A DNA stretch of 7,678 nt from Nitrospinaceae bacterium (GCA_012961055.1 DUAA01000248.1:1-7678), one strand, 5' to 3'. Shown: positions 1 through 6,399, counted from the first letter of the stretch. The notes: generated by a model from the sequence alone, not told the origin. A program made the numbers and translations.

Positions 1-789
1 CTTATACCCATGTCGCAGGAAATTGCATTTGGCAAACAGGCGTACAAGCAGGCCCTTAAAGACCAAAAAGACTCAGAAAATATCCATCTAAACCAAGTTC
101 TCAGACGTGTGGGTCGTAGGATCACCAGGGTCAGTGACATGCCCAACTTAGATTGGGAGTTCAGGCTTATTGAGTCGAAAGATAAAAATGCTTTTGCTCT
201 ACCCGGCGGCAAGGTCGCGGTGTATACCGGCATGCTGGAAGTTTGCAAAAACGAAGCAGGGTTAGCCACTGTATTAAGTCACGAAATTGCCCATGTTATC
301 GCACGACATGGAGCCCAAAGAATGTCGCAACAGCTTCTACTTACCGGGGCCATGATGAGCACCAGCATTAGCCTAAAAAATAACACTCAACGAAATATTA
401 TTATGAGCGCCTTAGGGTTGGGAATCTTATACGGAATTAAACTGCCTTTCAGCCGTGGTGATGAAGGAGAAGCCGACCAGATTGGGCTAGTCTATATGGC
501 TAAAGCCGGGTACGACCCCGATGAGGCCATCCGGTTCTGGCAACGGTTCAGTTCAGTAAAAGGAGATAAGGCACCTCCCGAATGGGCTTCCACCCATCCT
601 GCTGACAATACCCGGATTAAAGGATTGAAAGCCTACCTTTCACGCGCCAAATACAGTTACCAGAATATTAAGCTGAAACACGGCCTAGGCGAAACATTCA
701 ACCTGCCTGCACCAAAAAACAGCCCACAAAAATCCAAAGCCGTTCCCGGCGTTTCGGTAGAAGCATTCTCACCCTTTAAAGCCCCTTAG
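1..789 (+). CDS. M48 family zinc metallopeptidase, 5' end cut off by window edge
   Basis: A Peptidase_M48-family (Oma1/BepA-like) endopeptidase; family members degrade misfolded or membrane-associated proteins in the periplasm or envelope. Counting from the ATG at 10, the zinc motif HEIAH is at residues 91-95 and the downstream EGEAD, which supplies the third zinc ligand, is at 152-156. The family segment NAFALPGGKVAVYTGML (60-76) and STHPADNTRI (194-203) are also present. The frame is open to base 1 (Leu-Ile-Pro before the Met), and relatives read similarly here just after a signal or lipoprotein peptide. I therefore think the ATG at 10 is internal and that the true start, with its export signal, lies left of the window. 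The C-terminal 40 residues are Pro/Lys/Ser-rich with no recognised domain; there is no TPR region as in BepA. It converges on rplS. Family assignment is firm; the physiological substrate is unknown. Confidence 0.93.
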   Translation, partial: LIPMSQEIAFGKQAYKQALKDQKDSENIHLNQVLRRVGRRITRVSDMPNLDWEFRLIESKDKNAFALPGGKVAVYTGMLEVCKNEAGLATVLSHEIAHVIARHGAQRMSQQLLLTGAMMSTSISLKNNTQRNIIMSALGLGILYGIKLPFSRGDEGEADQIGLVYMAKAGYDPDEAIRFWQRFSSVKGDKAPPEWASTHPADNTRIKGLKAYLSRAKYSYQNIKLKHGLGETFNLPAPKNSPQKSKAVPGVSVEAFSPFKAP

Positions 790-801
790 CATGGGAGGCA
801 T

Positions 802-824
802 TGGGTAAGAGCTCTCTAAGCCCA
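802..824 (+). terminator. possible weak terminator hairpin after the M48 gene
   Basis: TGGG (802-805) can pair with CCCA (821-824), with a short AGAG/CTCT inner helix. It lies 13 bases after the peptidase stop and is followed by a pyrimidine-rich GAATTCTCTCT rather than a clean T run. The structure is imperfect, so this is tentative. Confidence 0.25.
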
Positions 825-858
825 GAATTCTCTCTACTAGCAAATAAAACTAGTTATC

Positions 859-875
859 CCTTCGGAACACGAAGG
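859..875 (-). terminator. possible terminator hairpin after rplS
   Basis: CCTTCG (859-864) and CGAAGG (870-875) form a perfect 6-bp stem with a 5-base loop. Read on the minus strand it lies 46 bases past the rplS stop and is followed by GATAACTAGTTTTATTT, which is T-rich though interrupted. The other strand has no T run after the stem, so if it terminates anything it is the rplS transcript. A second weak inverted pair, AGTCG (897-901) with CGACT (918-922), overlaps the rplS stop codon. Confidence 0.4.
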
Positions 876-921
876 CTACAGAATAATATCAGGGCTAGTC
901 GCCACCAACGGTTACGCCGAC

Positions 922-1356
922 TCAGGAGTTATTCGCAGCAGCTTTAGCAGCTTTAGCAGCTTTGGCTTTTTTACCACGGGACTTGACCTTTTTGACCTTC
1001 GTTGTAGGCCGTGGTGCTTTGAGTTCTTTTAAGCGGGCCGCTTTACCACGCAGTTCGCGCAGGTAATATAGTTTAGCCTGACGCACCTTGGCACGTCTGA
1101 GGACTTCAATTTTTTCGACACGAGGGGAATGAAACGGGAAAATGCGTTCCACACCGATACCAAAAGAAATTTTTCGTACTGTCAGGGTCTTCCGAGCCCC
1201 GCCACCACGCATTTTAATGACCACACCTTCGATCACCTGAATACGTTCTTTCTCTCCCTCAACGATGCGCATATGCACCTTGACGGTGTCACCAATATGA
1301 ACATCAGTCACGTCCTTTTTCATTTCTTTTGCTTCAATTTGATCTACTAAATTCAT
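922..1356 (-). CDS. rplS: 50S ribosomal protein bL19, with a Lys/Ala-rich C-terminal extension
   Basis: bL19 sits at the 30S-50S interface of the ribosome. Family features are clear: the [12 protein letters not shown] segment (20-31), [15 protein letters not shown] (39-53), the stretch [15 protein letters not shown] (66-80), and [27 protein letters not shown] near residues 85-111. The usual protein is about 115 residues; this one has 144. The extra 33 residues are basic and repetitive ([21 protein letters not shown], then Asn-Asn-Ser), partly encoded by a 9-bp tandem repeat. The ATG start is preceded by AAGGAGAG, a strong ribosome binding site. It is the last gene of the minus-strand cluster, 64 bp after the RNA methyltransferase gene, and ends in TGA. 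The assignment is secure; the tail has no known specific role. Confidence 0.98.
   Translation of the reverse strand: MNLVDQIEAKEMKKDVTDVHIGDTVKVHMRIVEGEKERIQVIEGVVIKMRGGGARKTLTVRKISFGIGVERIFPFHSPRVEKIEVLRRAKVRQAKLYYLRELRGKAARLKELKAPRPTTKVKKVKSRGKKAKAAKAAKAAANNS
940..966 (-). repeat. 9-bp tandem repeat, three copies, inside rplS
   Basis: On the plus strand AGCTTTAGC occurs at 940-948 and 949-957 and, with one change (AGCTTTGGC), at 958-966. Read on the coding strand each unit gives a three-residue Ala/Lys block, making the AKAAKAAKA part of the bL19 tail. Copy number could vary by slippage without shifting the frame. Confidence 0.85.
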
Positions 1357-1400
1357 GAACCTCTCTCCTTGGGAAATACATCTTACGTCATTAGTTATTT

Positions 1401-1410
1401 TCGATATCGA
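1401..1410. repeat. 10-bp palindrome TCGATATCGA between the methyltransferase gene and rplS
   Basis: A perfect 10-bp palindrome in the 64-bp gap upstream of rplS, flanked by A/T-rich sequence. It has no loop and so would not form a useful RNA hairpin; a protein site or chance are both possible. No promoter-like pair of boxes was found next to it. Confidence 0.35.
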
Positions 1411-1420
1411 TTAAAAAATC

Positions 1421-2002
1421 CTACCAAGATCTGCCCCTGCCCAACAAGCGATCTAATATAATTGCTATTGCTCCTCGTACCGGCAAATGATTAAACCCAC
1501 TGTTACCTTCAATGGGCTCAAGCACATAGTCGGCTTTAAGGATCAGGTTTTTTTCCAAGCCCCAACCGGTGCCAAAAACCAAAAGCATGGGATCCTCATC
1601 ACACAATTGTTTCTTTAAATCAGAAAATCCTATACTGTTTGGCACTTGTTTGGCACCTGTCACCACTACACGGGGATTCTTCCCGTATTGTTCAGTCATC
1701 TCAGCCACTACATCTTCCAGGCTTTTAATGACTCTAGTACTCTGCAGCGCTTCCTTCCGAGTCGGATTGTATTCGGCCCCATGTCCTTTAAGCCAATGGC
1801 CAACCAATCGTTCCACCAATTTCTGCTGGGTCTCCAAAGGCGTAACAACATAAAAAGTACCGACCCCAAACGTCCGGCATACACGCGAAATATCATGCAC
1901 ATCCAAAGTGGTAACGGATGAAACAACCACATCCCCCGGTTTGTTATAAACGGGAAAATGAACCAGCGCCAGATGAATATTTGAATACCGTGCTTCTTCC
2001 AA
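1421..2002 (-). CDS. SPOUT-type RNA methyltransferase encoded between trmD and rplS
   Basis: I recognise this as the RNA methyltransferase family (Pfam Methyltrn_RNA_4 type) often encoded next to trmD. These are SPOUT-fold, SAM-dependent proteins with a C-terminal knot; the RNA target has not been firmly established as far as I know. Seen here: N-terminal LALVHFPVYNKPGDVVVSSVT (11-31), HDISRVCRTFGV (36-47), NPTRKEAL (79-86), VVVTGAKQ (112-119), the glycine-rich VFGTGWGL (142-149) and EPIEGNSGFNHLPVRGAIAIILDRLLG (162-188), which resembles the SPOUT cofactor-binding knot. The start is TTG at 2000-2002 with AGGA five bases upstream; no in-frame ATG lies near the N-terminus. It lies in the same frame as trmD, separated only by the trmD TGA and four codons, so it is either coupled to trmD or made partly by readthrough. 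Family assignment is strong, substrate unknown. Confidence 0.88.
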   Translation of the reverse strand: MEEARYSNIHLALVHFPVYNKPGDVVVSSVTTLDVHDISRVCRTFGVGTFYVVTPLETQQKLVERLVGHWLKGHGAEYNPTRKEALQSTRVIKSLEDVVAEMTEQYGKNPRVVVTGAKQVPNSIGFSDLKKQLCDEDPMLLVFGTGWGLEKNLILKADYVLEPIEGNSGFNHLPVRGAIAIILDRLLGRGRSW

Positions 2003-2007
2003 TACTA

Positions 2008-2011
2008 TCCT
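2008..2011 (-). promoter_or_regulatory. ribosome binding site supporting the TTG start of the methyltransferase
   Basis: AGGA on the minus strand, five bases before the TTG at 2002-2000, within the 12-base gap after the trmD stop. It supports independent initiation rather than a need for stop-codon readthrough. Confidence 0.6.
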
Positions 2012-2014
2012 GTA

Positions 2015-2713
2015 TCAAGACCGTCTATTTTTTTTAAGCAGGTCAGGTCGGACCCGCTCGGTTTTTTTTAAAGCTTCCGCCTTTTGCCAGGCACGTATTT
2101 TTTTATGGTCACCAGAAACCAAAACCTCTGGGACCTTCATTCCCTGATAATCCTGAGGCCGGGTGTATTGCGGATATTCCAGTAAATTTCCGGCAAAAGA
2201 TTCCTCCACTATCGAATCCGGATCACCTAACACCCCCGGCAACAATCTCGATACAGCTTCAACCAGTACCATCGCGGGAATCTCTCCGCCTGTTAAAACA
2301 TAATCGCCAATGGAAATTTCTTCATCGACAAAATGCTGTCGCACCCGCTCGTCAATACCTTCGTAACGACCGCAAATCAGAGTCAGACTCGGCAAGCGAG
2401 AGAGCTCCCAGGCTTTTTCCTGATCGAAGGGCCGGCCTCCCGGGGACAACAGCAGCGTCCGGGTTTCAGGAACTTCCTTTTTAACCTCTGCAATTGCACG
2501 GGCAAAAGGCTCAACATTCATGACCATCCCTACCCCGCCACCGAAGGGACTGTCATCCACCTTCTTATGTTTATTCAGGCTGAATTCGCGTAAGTCATGA
2601 ACCCGGAGGTCCAACAATCCTTCTTCCCGAGCCCGCTGAATAATACTATCCCCAAAAGGAGATTCAAACATCCCCGGAAATATGCTGACAATGTCAAACC
2701 GGAGTGTCCTCAA
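2015..2713 (-). CDS. trmD: tRNA (guanine-N1-)-methyltransferase TrmD
   Basis: TrmD transfers a methyl group from SAM to G37 of tRNAs, forming m1G37 and preventing +1 frameshifting. Counting from the TTG at 2713 (232 residues), it shows RFDIVSIFPGMF near the start, KVDDSPFGGGVGMV (51-64), LLSPGGRPF (88-96), CGRYEGIDERV (114-124), the knot motif SIGDYVLTGGE (134-144) and LLEYPQYTRP (177-186). I chose TTG 2713-2711 because GAGGG lies five bases upstream; a TTG at 2725 would add four residues but has no ribosome binding site. This start overlaps the end of rimM by 20 bases, which suggests translational coupling. The 3' end carries two runs of eight A (coding sense) at 2062-2069 and 2028-2035, and the stop is TGA. 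Length and motifs are normal for the family. Confidence 0.97.
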   Translation of the reverse strand: MRTLRFDIVSIFPGMFESPFGDSIIQRAREEGLLDLRVHDLREFSLNKHKKVDDSPFGGGVGMVMNVEPFARAIAEVKKEVPETRTLLLSPGGRPFDQEKAWELSRLPSLTLICGRYEGIDERVRQHFVDEEISIGDYVLTGGEIPAMVLVEAVSRLLPGVLGDPDSIVEESFAGNLLEYPQYTRPQDYQGMKVPEVLVSGDHKKIRAWQKAEALKKTERVRPDLLKKNRRS

Positions 2714-3203
2714 ACAATCCCTCAATGCAATGAAATATCAGTTTACCTGTTTTCAAGTCAATGGACTTGACCACCGAATCAATCATGGGGAGCATCCACT
2801 CCCGATCCCTATTTCGCACCACATACACATCATTGCTTCCCGTAGGAATGATATCTTCAATGACTCCATAAGAACGGCCCTCATCATCGAAGACCTCAAG
2901 ACCTTTGATCTCAAACCGATAATATTCCCCTTCCGGCAAAGCTTGAAAATCTTCACGTTTAGCAAGAATTTCCTGCCCAGTCAGGGGCTTAGCCGATTCA
3001 ATAGCATCAATACCCTCAAACTTAATGATACAGGGTAGATTTGCTCCACGAATCGATTGAACCTTTAATATTTTTTCGGACCCATCCAGCCGGATGGCTT
3101 GCCTGTCCTCAAACTCAAAACTTTCCGGATCATAGGGGTAAAACTTCAGTTCCCCCTTCAGACCATGAGTTCGGGCTAATTTACCCACCGGAATCCAATC
3201 CAT
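2694..3203 (-). CDS. rimM: 16S rRNA-processing / 30S maturation factor RimM
   Basis: RimM binds ribosomal protein uS19 and helps assemble the head of the 30S subunit. From the ATG at 3203 (169 residues) the N-terminal RimM domain opens with WIPVGKLARTHGLKGELKF, and the linker has the expected EGEYYRFEIKGLEVFD. The C-terminal PRC-barrel domain shows TGSNDVYVV and WMLPMIDSVVKSIDL. The ATG follows the khpA TAA by one base (TAATATG), a classic reinitiation arrangement. A TTG at 3212, with GGA five bases upstream, would add three residues and overlap khpA, so either start is possible. The 3' end overlaps trmD. The identity is secure; only the exact start is open. Confidence 0.95.
   Translation of the reverse strand: MDWIPVGKLARTHGLKGELKFYPYDPESFEFEDRQAIRLDGSEKILKVQSIRGANLPCIIKFEGIDAIESAKPLTGQEILAKREDFQALPEGEYYRFEIKGLEVFDDEGRSYGVIEDIIPTGSNDVYVVRNRDREWMLPMIDSVVKSIDLKTGKLIFHCIEGLFEDTPV
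2719..2723 (-). promoter_or_regulatory. ribosome binding site deciding the trmD start
   Basis: GAGGG on the minus strand, five bases upstream of TTG 2713-2711 and inside the 3' end of rimM. It lies between the two candidate TTG codons and so favours the downstream one. Confidence 0.6.
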
Positions 3204-3204
3204 A

Positions 3205-3435
3205 TTATTCAATAATTTCCAGTACTACCCGTCTCTTTAATTTTGTTGCGGTCGCGTTCAAAATGGTGCGCATGGCCTTGGCGGTTTTCCCCTGCTTGCC
3301 TATCACCTTGCCTAAATCTTCTTTCGCGACCCTCAACTCCAACACCGTAGTTTTTTCACCTTCCACTTCCTGCAAGTCCACTTCATCAGGCCTATCCACT
3401 AGAGCTTTAACCATCGTCAATATGAGATTTTTCAC
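3205..3435 (-). CDS. khpA: KH-domain RNA-binding protein KhpA
   Basis: A single type-II KH domain protein of 76 residues, the usual size. The RNA-binding loop is GKQG at 46-49, inside [20 protein letters not shown] (41-60). In Gram-positive bacteria KhpA pairs with KhpB/EloR and affects cell division and small RNAs; in this genomic position, between rpsP and rimM, a role linked to ribosome or RNA handling is commonly assumed but is inference. The start is GTG at 3435-3433, with AGGAGG followed by GGGTC, an ideal ribosome binding site. The TAA stop is one base from the rimM ATG. A 111-bp spacer separates it from rpsP. Confidence 0.95.
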   Translation of the reverse strand: MKNLILTMVKALVDRPDEVDLQEVEGEKTTVLELRVAKEDLGKVIGKQGKTAKAMRTILNATATKLKRRVVLEIIE

Positions 3436-3454
3436 GACCCCCTCCTAAGTTCAC

Positions 3455-3469
3455 AGGAAACGAGTTCCT
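3455..3469 (-). other. short hairpin in the rpsP-khpA spacer
   Basis: AGGAA (3455-3459) and TTCCT (3465-3469) can pair around a 5-base loop, 20 bases upstream of the khpA start. The 111-bp spacer otherwise shows no good promoter. It is too weak to call a terminator because no T run follows on the transcribed strand. Confidence 0.25.
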
Positions 3470-3546
3470 AACCAGAGAGAAGCGAGCTTAACCCAAGACT
3501 CACGCATTCAATGAATCACACAGTATTGAAAATAATTTTTTTGGAA

Positions 3547-3792
3547 CTAAACCCCTACCCCTGCCTTTTTGAAAAGAGTGCCCACGGTTTTACTTGGCTT
3601 GGCACCTTTTTTAATCCAAGCCATTGCCTTTTCCGCGTCAACCTTACAACCCTCAGCATCATTTAAAGGATCATAAGTTCCTAGAATTTCAAGAAACCTC
3701 CCATCTCTTGGCATGCGAGAATCTGCCGCAACAATCCGGTAAAAGGGTTTCTTTTTTGCTCCTCTCCGAGTCAACCGTATTACAACTGCCAA
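3547..3792 (-). CDS. rpsP: 30S ribosomal protein bS16
   Basis: bS16 is a primary assembly protein of the small subunit, binding the 5' and central regions of 16S rRNA. The 81-residue protein matches the family in length and motif order: [23 protein letters not shown] from residue 2, then [14 protein letters not shown] (29-42), and [26 protein letters not shown] towards the end. The start is TTG at 3792-3790, set by AGGAGG seven bases upstream. A nearby ATG is out of frame and runs straight into TAA. It lies 171 bp after ffh with its own promoter-like sequence and heads the rpsP-khpA-rimM-trmD-methyltransferase-rplS series. Confidence 0.98.
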   Translation of the reverse strand: MAVVIRLTRRGAKKKPFYRIVAADSRMPRDGRFLEILGTYDPLNDAEGCKVDAEKAMAWIKKGAKPSKTVGTLFKKAGVGV

Positions 3793-3799
3793 TTTACAT

Positions 3800-3805
3800 C
3801 CTCCT
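3800..3805 (-). promoter_or_regulatory. strong ribosome binding site fixing the TTG start of rpsP
   Basis: AGGAGG on the minus strand with a 7-base spacer to TTG 3792-3790. It is complementary to the usual 16S rRNA tail and makes the TTG start convincing. Confidence 0.85.
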
Positions 3806-3852
3806 AGTTACGGGCCAAGCCCAGTGTATATGGCACCCATACCCCTTCAAGG

Positions 3853-3880
3853 AATATAACTACCACAAAAAATTAATCAA
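3853..3880 (-). promoter_or_regulatory. sigma-70-like promoter upstream of rpsP
   Basis: On the minus strand TTGATT (3880-3875) and TATATT (3858-3853) are separated by 16 bases. Transcription would begin near 3846, giving a leader of about 53 bases before the rpsP TTG. This would let the ribosomal genes be expressed apart from ffh. Confidence 0.55.
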
Positions 3881-3963
3881 CAATTTAGAACTCAACACCT
3901 AAGATCACCAAGTCCCTGCCAGCACTTCCGGTGCCTCCAGTAATCCAGCATTAGAAAATCTTA

Positions 3964-5313
3964 TTAAAAGAATCGACCTCCTGGCATGCCACGCCCCCCC
4001 ATTAAACTGCCAAAATTGAGTCCACCTCCACGGGAAATCTTTTTCATCATTTTCTGCATTTGCACAAACTGCTTCAACAGCTTGTTAACATCGTTCACCC
4101 GGGTACCACTTCCCCGAGCTATCCTGCGTTTTCTACTGGCATTGATGATGTTATGTTTTCTGCGTTCCGCAGCAGTCATGGAGTTAATGATCGCTTCCAC
4201 TTGCACAAAAGCGTTGTCATCAACCTTCACGCCTTTCATCATTTTCCCGGCACCGGGGATCATCCCCAACAACTGCTCCATAGACCCCATCTTCTGGACC
4301 TGCTTCAACTGATCGCGAAAATCCTCCAAAGTGAAAGCATTGGTCTTAATTTTTTTCTGTAACTTTTCCTGTTCCTCCAGCTCAAAATTCTGTTCCGCTT
4401 TTTCGACCAGGGACATGACATCGCCCATGCCCAAAATACGAGACACAATCCGGTCCGGATGAAACGGCTCAAGCGCATCAAGCTTTTCCCCCATTCCGAC
4501 AAAGCGAATGGGTTTGCCGGTTACCCTCTTGATAGAGAACGCCGCGCCTCCACGTGCATCCCCATCCATCTTGGTCAAAACCACGCCATCAATCCCGATA
4601 ACATCATTAAACGTTTTCGCAATATCGGCAGACTGCTGACCCATCATCGCATCCGCTACAAACAATACTTCGTGTGGCTGAACTGCTTCCTTGATGCGTC
4701 TCAACTCATCCATCAAGTCATCATCGACCTGCTGACGGCCTGCAGTATCGATCAACACCACATGACTCATTCTGTTGAGGGCTTCATCCAGAGCCCTTTT
4801 ACAAATGACTACAGGGTCACTTTCGCCCTCGGCATCAAACACATCCACGCCAATATCCTGACCTAAAACCCGCAACTGCTCAATCGCCGCCGGGCGGTAA
4901 ACATCGGCTGGAACGAGAAGACAGCTTTTGCCTTTCTCTTTAAACCGTTTGGCCAGTTTACCTACAGTGGTAGTTTTTCCCGACCCCTGTAAACCCGCCA
5001 TCAATATAACAGTAGGCGGTTTTGTAGCAAACTCAATATCAACAAATTCATCACCTAGCAAATGGATCAAGTCATCGTTGACAATCTTGACCATTTGGTG
5101 CCCTGGCGTCAGGCTTTTTAGAACCTCCTGACCCACAGCTTTTTCCCGAACCTGCGCAATAAAGCCCTTGATAACCGGTAAATTGACATCCGCCTCGATC
5201 AAAGCAACTCGAATTTCGAGCAAGGCCTCATCTACATCAGCCTCTTTAAGAACTCCGCGGCCCTTTAATTTTTTGTAGATCGTTTCCAGACGATCCGATA
5301 AATTATCGAACAT
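3964..5313 (-). CDS. ffh: signal recognition particle GTPase Ffh (SRP54)
   Basis: Ffh binds 4.5S RNA and signal sequences of nascent membrane proteins and docks with FtsY through paired GTPase domains. At 449 residues it has the normal length. The N domain (about 1-95) contains EADVDEALLEIRVALIEADVN. The G domain has G1 GLQGSGKTTT (107-116), ADVYRPAAIEQL (136-147), G3 DTAGR (189-193), G4 TKMD (247-250) and the closing FVGMGEKLDALEPFHPDRI (271-289). The Met-rich M domain (about 325-430) carries the RNA-binding RKRRIARGSGT (394-404) and ends in GGRGMPGGRFF. After DTAGR the usual Leu is Gln (DTAGRQQVDD), a minor variation. The start is ATG; no strong ribosome binding site is next to it. It lies first in the minus-strand cluster, with its promoter at 5373-5401. 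The 4.5S RNA gene is not in the window. Confidence 0.98.
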   Translation of the reverse strand: MFDNLSDRLETIYKKLKGRGVLKEADVDEALLEIRVALIEADVNLPVIKGFIAQVREKAVGQEVLKSLTPGHQMVKIVNDDLIHLLGDEFVDIEFATKPPTVILMAGLQGSGKTTTVGKLAKRFKEKGKSCLLVPADVYRPAAIEQLRVLGQDIGVDVFDAEGESDPVVICKRALDEALNRMSHVVLIDTAGRQQVDDDLMDELRRIKEAVQPHEVLFVADAMMGQQSADIAKTFNDVIGIDGVVLTKMDGDARGGAAFSIKRVTGKPIRFVGMGEKLDALEPFHPDRIVSRILGMGDVMSLVEKAEQNFELEEQEKLQKKIKTNAFTLEDFRDQLKQVQKMGSMEQLLGMIPGAGKMMKGVKVDDNAFVQVEAIINSMTAAERRKHNIINASRKRRIARGSGTRVNDVNKLLKQFVQMQKMMKKISRGGGLNFGSLMGGRGMPGGRFF

Positions 5314-5329
5314 GTATTATGAACTAAAC

Positions 5330-5345
5330 CCTTTAAATTTAAAGG
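5330..5345. promoter_or_regulatory. 16-bp perfect palindrome in the ffh-queC divergent region (possible operator)
   Basis: CCTTTAAATTTAAAGG reads the same on both strands. Its left half plus one base, CCTTTAAAT, recurs at 5388-5396 in the ffh promoter spacer. The palindrome would lie about 20-35 bases downstream of the predicted ffh start and about 32 bases upstream of the queC -10 box. This suits a dimeric DNA-binding regulator of either gene, but no regulator is identified. Confidence 0.5.
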
Positions 5346-5372
5346 TGCTATTAGGTTTATTTTAAACAAGGT

Positions 5373-5401
5373 AGTATATAATAAGAACCTTTAAATCACA
5401 A
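5373..5401 (-). promoter_or_regulatory. sigma-70-like promoter of ffh
   Basis: On the minus strand TTGTGA (5401-5396) and TATACT (5378-5373) are separated by exactly 17 bases. The start point would be near 5366 with a leader of about 53 bases to the ffh ATG. The half-palindrome CCTTTAAAT overlaps the -35 edge and spacer. Confidence 0.65.
5377..5382 (+). promoter_or_regulatory. possible -10 box for queC
   Basis: A consensus TATAAT on the plus strand, 79 bases before the queC ATG, overlapping the opposing ffh -10 box. No convincing -35 hexamer lies 16-18 bases upstream, so it would need an activator or may be a chance product of the A/T-rich tract. The leader shows no preQ1 riboswitch pattern that I can recognise. 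Confidence 0.35.
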
Positions 5402-5461
5402 GGGTATTAGGGAACATCCTTACCGCCCAGACCGGAATACCAAAATAGCAGGGAAACTCTT

Positions 5462-6145
5462 ATGCGAGCAGTTGTTTTATTAAGCGGTGGACTAGATTCC
5501 ACGACCACCCTGGCCATGGCAAAAATGGAAGGGTTCGAGCTTTTCGCCCTCACTTTCGACTACGGACAACGCCACCGCGTGGAATTGGACCGGGCTCGGG
5601 ATATTGCCAAAAATTTTGGCACCGTTGACCATCAAATAATTAGAATTGATCTTCGCCAGTTCGGTGGCTCAGCATTGACCGATTCGATCGCAGTTCCCAC
5701 CCACCGCAATCAGGTAAACATAGAAATTCCCGTTACCTATGTTCCCGCGCGTAACACCATTTTCCTCTCATTCTGTTTGGCTTATGCGGAAGTAAAAGAC
5801 GCCAGCGATATTTATATTGGTGTCAACGCCGTCGATTACAGCGGCTACCCCGATTGTCGACCAAAATTTATCACCGCATTCGAAACGCTTGCCAACCTCG
5901 CCACTAAAGCCGGAGTAGAAGGAAAAAACAAAATAAAAATCCATAGCCCACTAATCAAACTTAGCAAGGGCGAAATTATCCAAAAAGGAGTGGAACTAGG
6001 AGTGGATTATGGCATGACCCATAGCTGCTACAACCCCGGAAATAAAGGGATAGCTTGCGGTGCCTGCGACAGTTGCTACCTGCGTCTGAAGGGATTTCAA
6101 GACGCTGGAGTGAAGGATCCGATTGAGTACACAAAAAATCATTGA
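5462..6145 (+). CDS. queC: 7-cyano-7-deazaguanine (preQ0) synthase QueC
   Basis: QueC converts 7-carboxy-7-deazaguanine to preQ0 using ATP and ammonia, in the pathway to queuosine of tRNA or 7-deazaguanine derivatives in DNA. The 227-residue protein has the PP-loop ATPase motif SGGLDST (8-14), [11 protein letters not shown] (32-42), [11 protein letters not shown] (93-103), and [17 protein letters not shown] (120-136). The zinc-binding cysteines lie at 189, 199, 202 and 205 (SCYNP then ACGACDSC). All expected elements are intact. The ATG start has a modest AGGGAA ribosome binding site eight to nine bases upstream. It is divergent from ffh and stands alone; queD, queE and queF are not in the window. 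With no DNA-modification genes nearby, a role in tRNA queuosine synthesis is the natural inference. Confidence 0.97.
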   Translation: MRAVVLLSGGLDSTTTLAMAKMEGFELFALTFDYGQRHRVELDRARDIAKNFGTVDHQIIRIDLRQFGGSALTDSIAVPTHRNQVNIEIPVTYVPARNTIFLSFCLAYAEVKDASDIYIGVNAVDYSGYPDCRPKFITAFETLANLATKAGVEGKNKIKIHSPLIKLSKGEIIQKGVELGVDYGMTHSCYNPGNKGIACGACDSCYLRLKGFQDAGVKDPIEYTKNH

Positions 6146-6399
6146 CCATAAACGAACATGGATAGGCAAAGATAAAAGATAAGCACATAACTTCCTCCCC
6201 CTCCAGCCTCTGTGCATTTAAAATTAGTCTTCATACCCAAAATGAGCACTTCGCTAAAAGCGTGGTAATAAAACCCTCCTATAAACAGAAGAGCGTCTCA
6301 TTACATAGTTTGACTTTACTAAGAATTAAAATCTACCGCTGAATACTCAATAAGAAGGTTTGTAATTAGATTATCGACAACTGAGCCCACGCCGAGTGG
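6146..6399. other. noncoding gap between queC and the Met/His-rich gene
   Basis: No gene, tRNA or repeat array is recognised here. A hairpin at 6248-6266 (ACTTCGCT, AAA loop, AGCGTGGT, with one mismatch and one wobble) lies about 100 bases past queC but has no following T run on the plus strand. CCAC/GTGG (6387-6399) forms a 4-bp stem directly after the Met/His-rich gene stop. Both are too weak to be called terminators with confidence. Confidence 0.4.

Noticed and set aside
2682..3448. Plus-strand open frames of 118 and 135 codons opposite rimM, trmD and khpA.
   Set aside because: They lie antisense to well-identified conserved genes and their products show no recognisable motifs.
3900..3963. 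Possible SRP (4.5S) RNA gene or structured RNA just after ffh: TAAGAT/ATCTTA ends and a GCAC-CGGAA-GTGC hairpin on the minus strand.
   Set aside because: The GGAA loop is suggestive next to ffh, but the asymmetric-loop motif of SRP RNA is missing and the interior does not form a continuous helix. It also lacks a T run needed for a good terminator.
5383..5461. A preQ1 riboswitch in the queC leader.
   Set aside because: The leader lacks the compact stem with the A-rich tail and pseudoknot pairing expected for preQ1 classes, and its ribosome binding site is not in an obvious alternative pairing.
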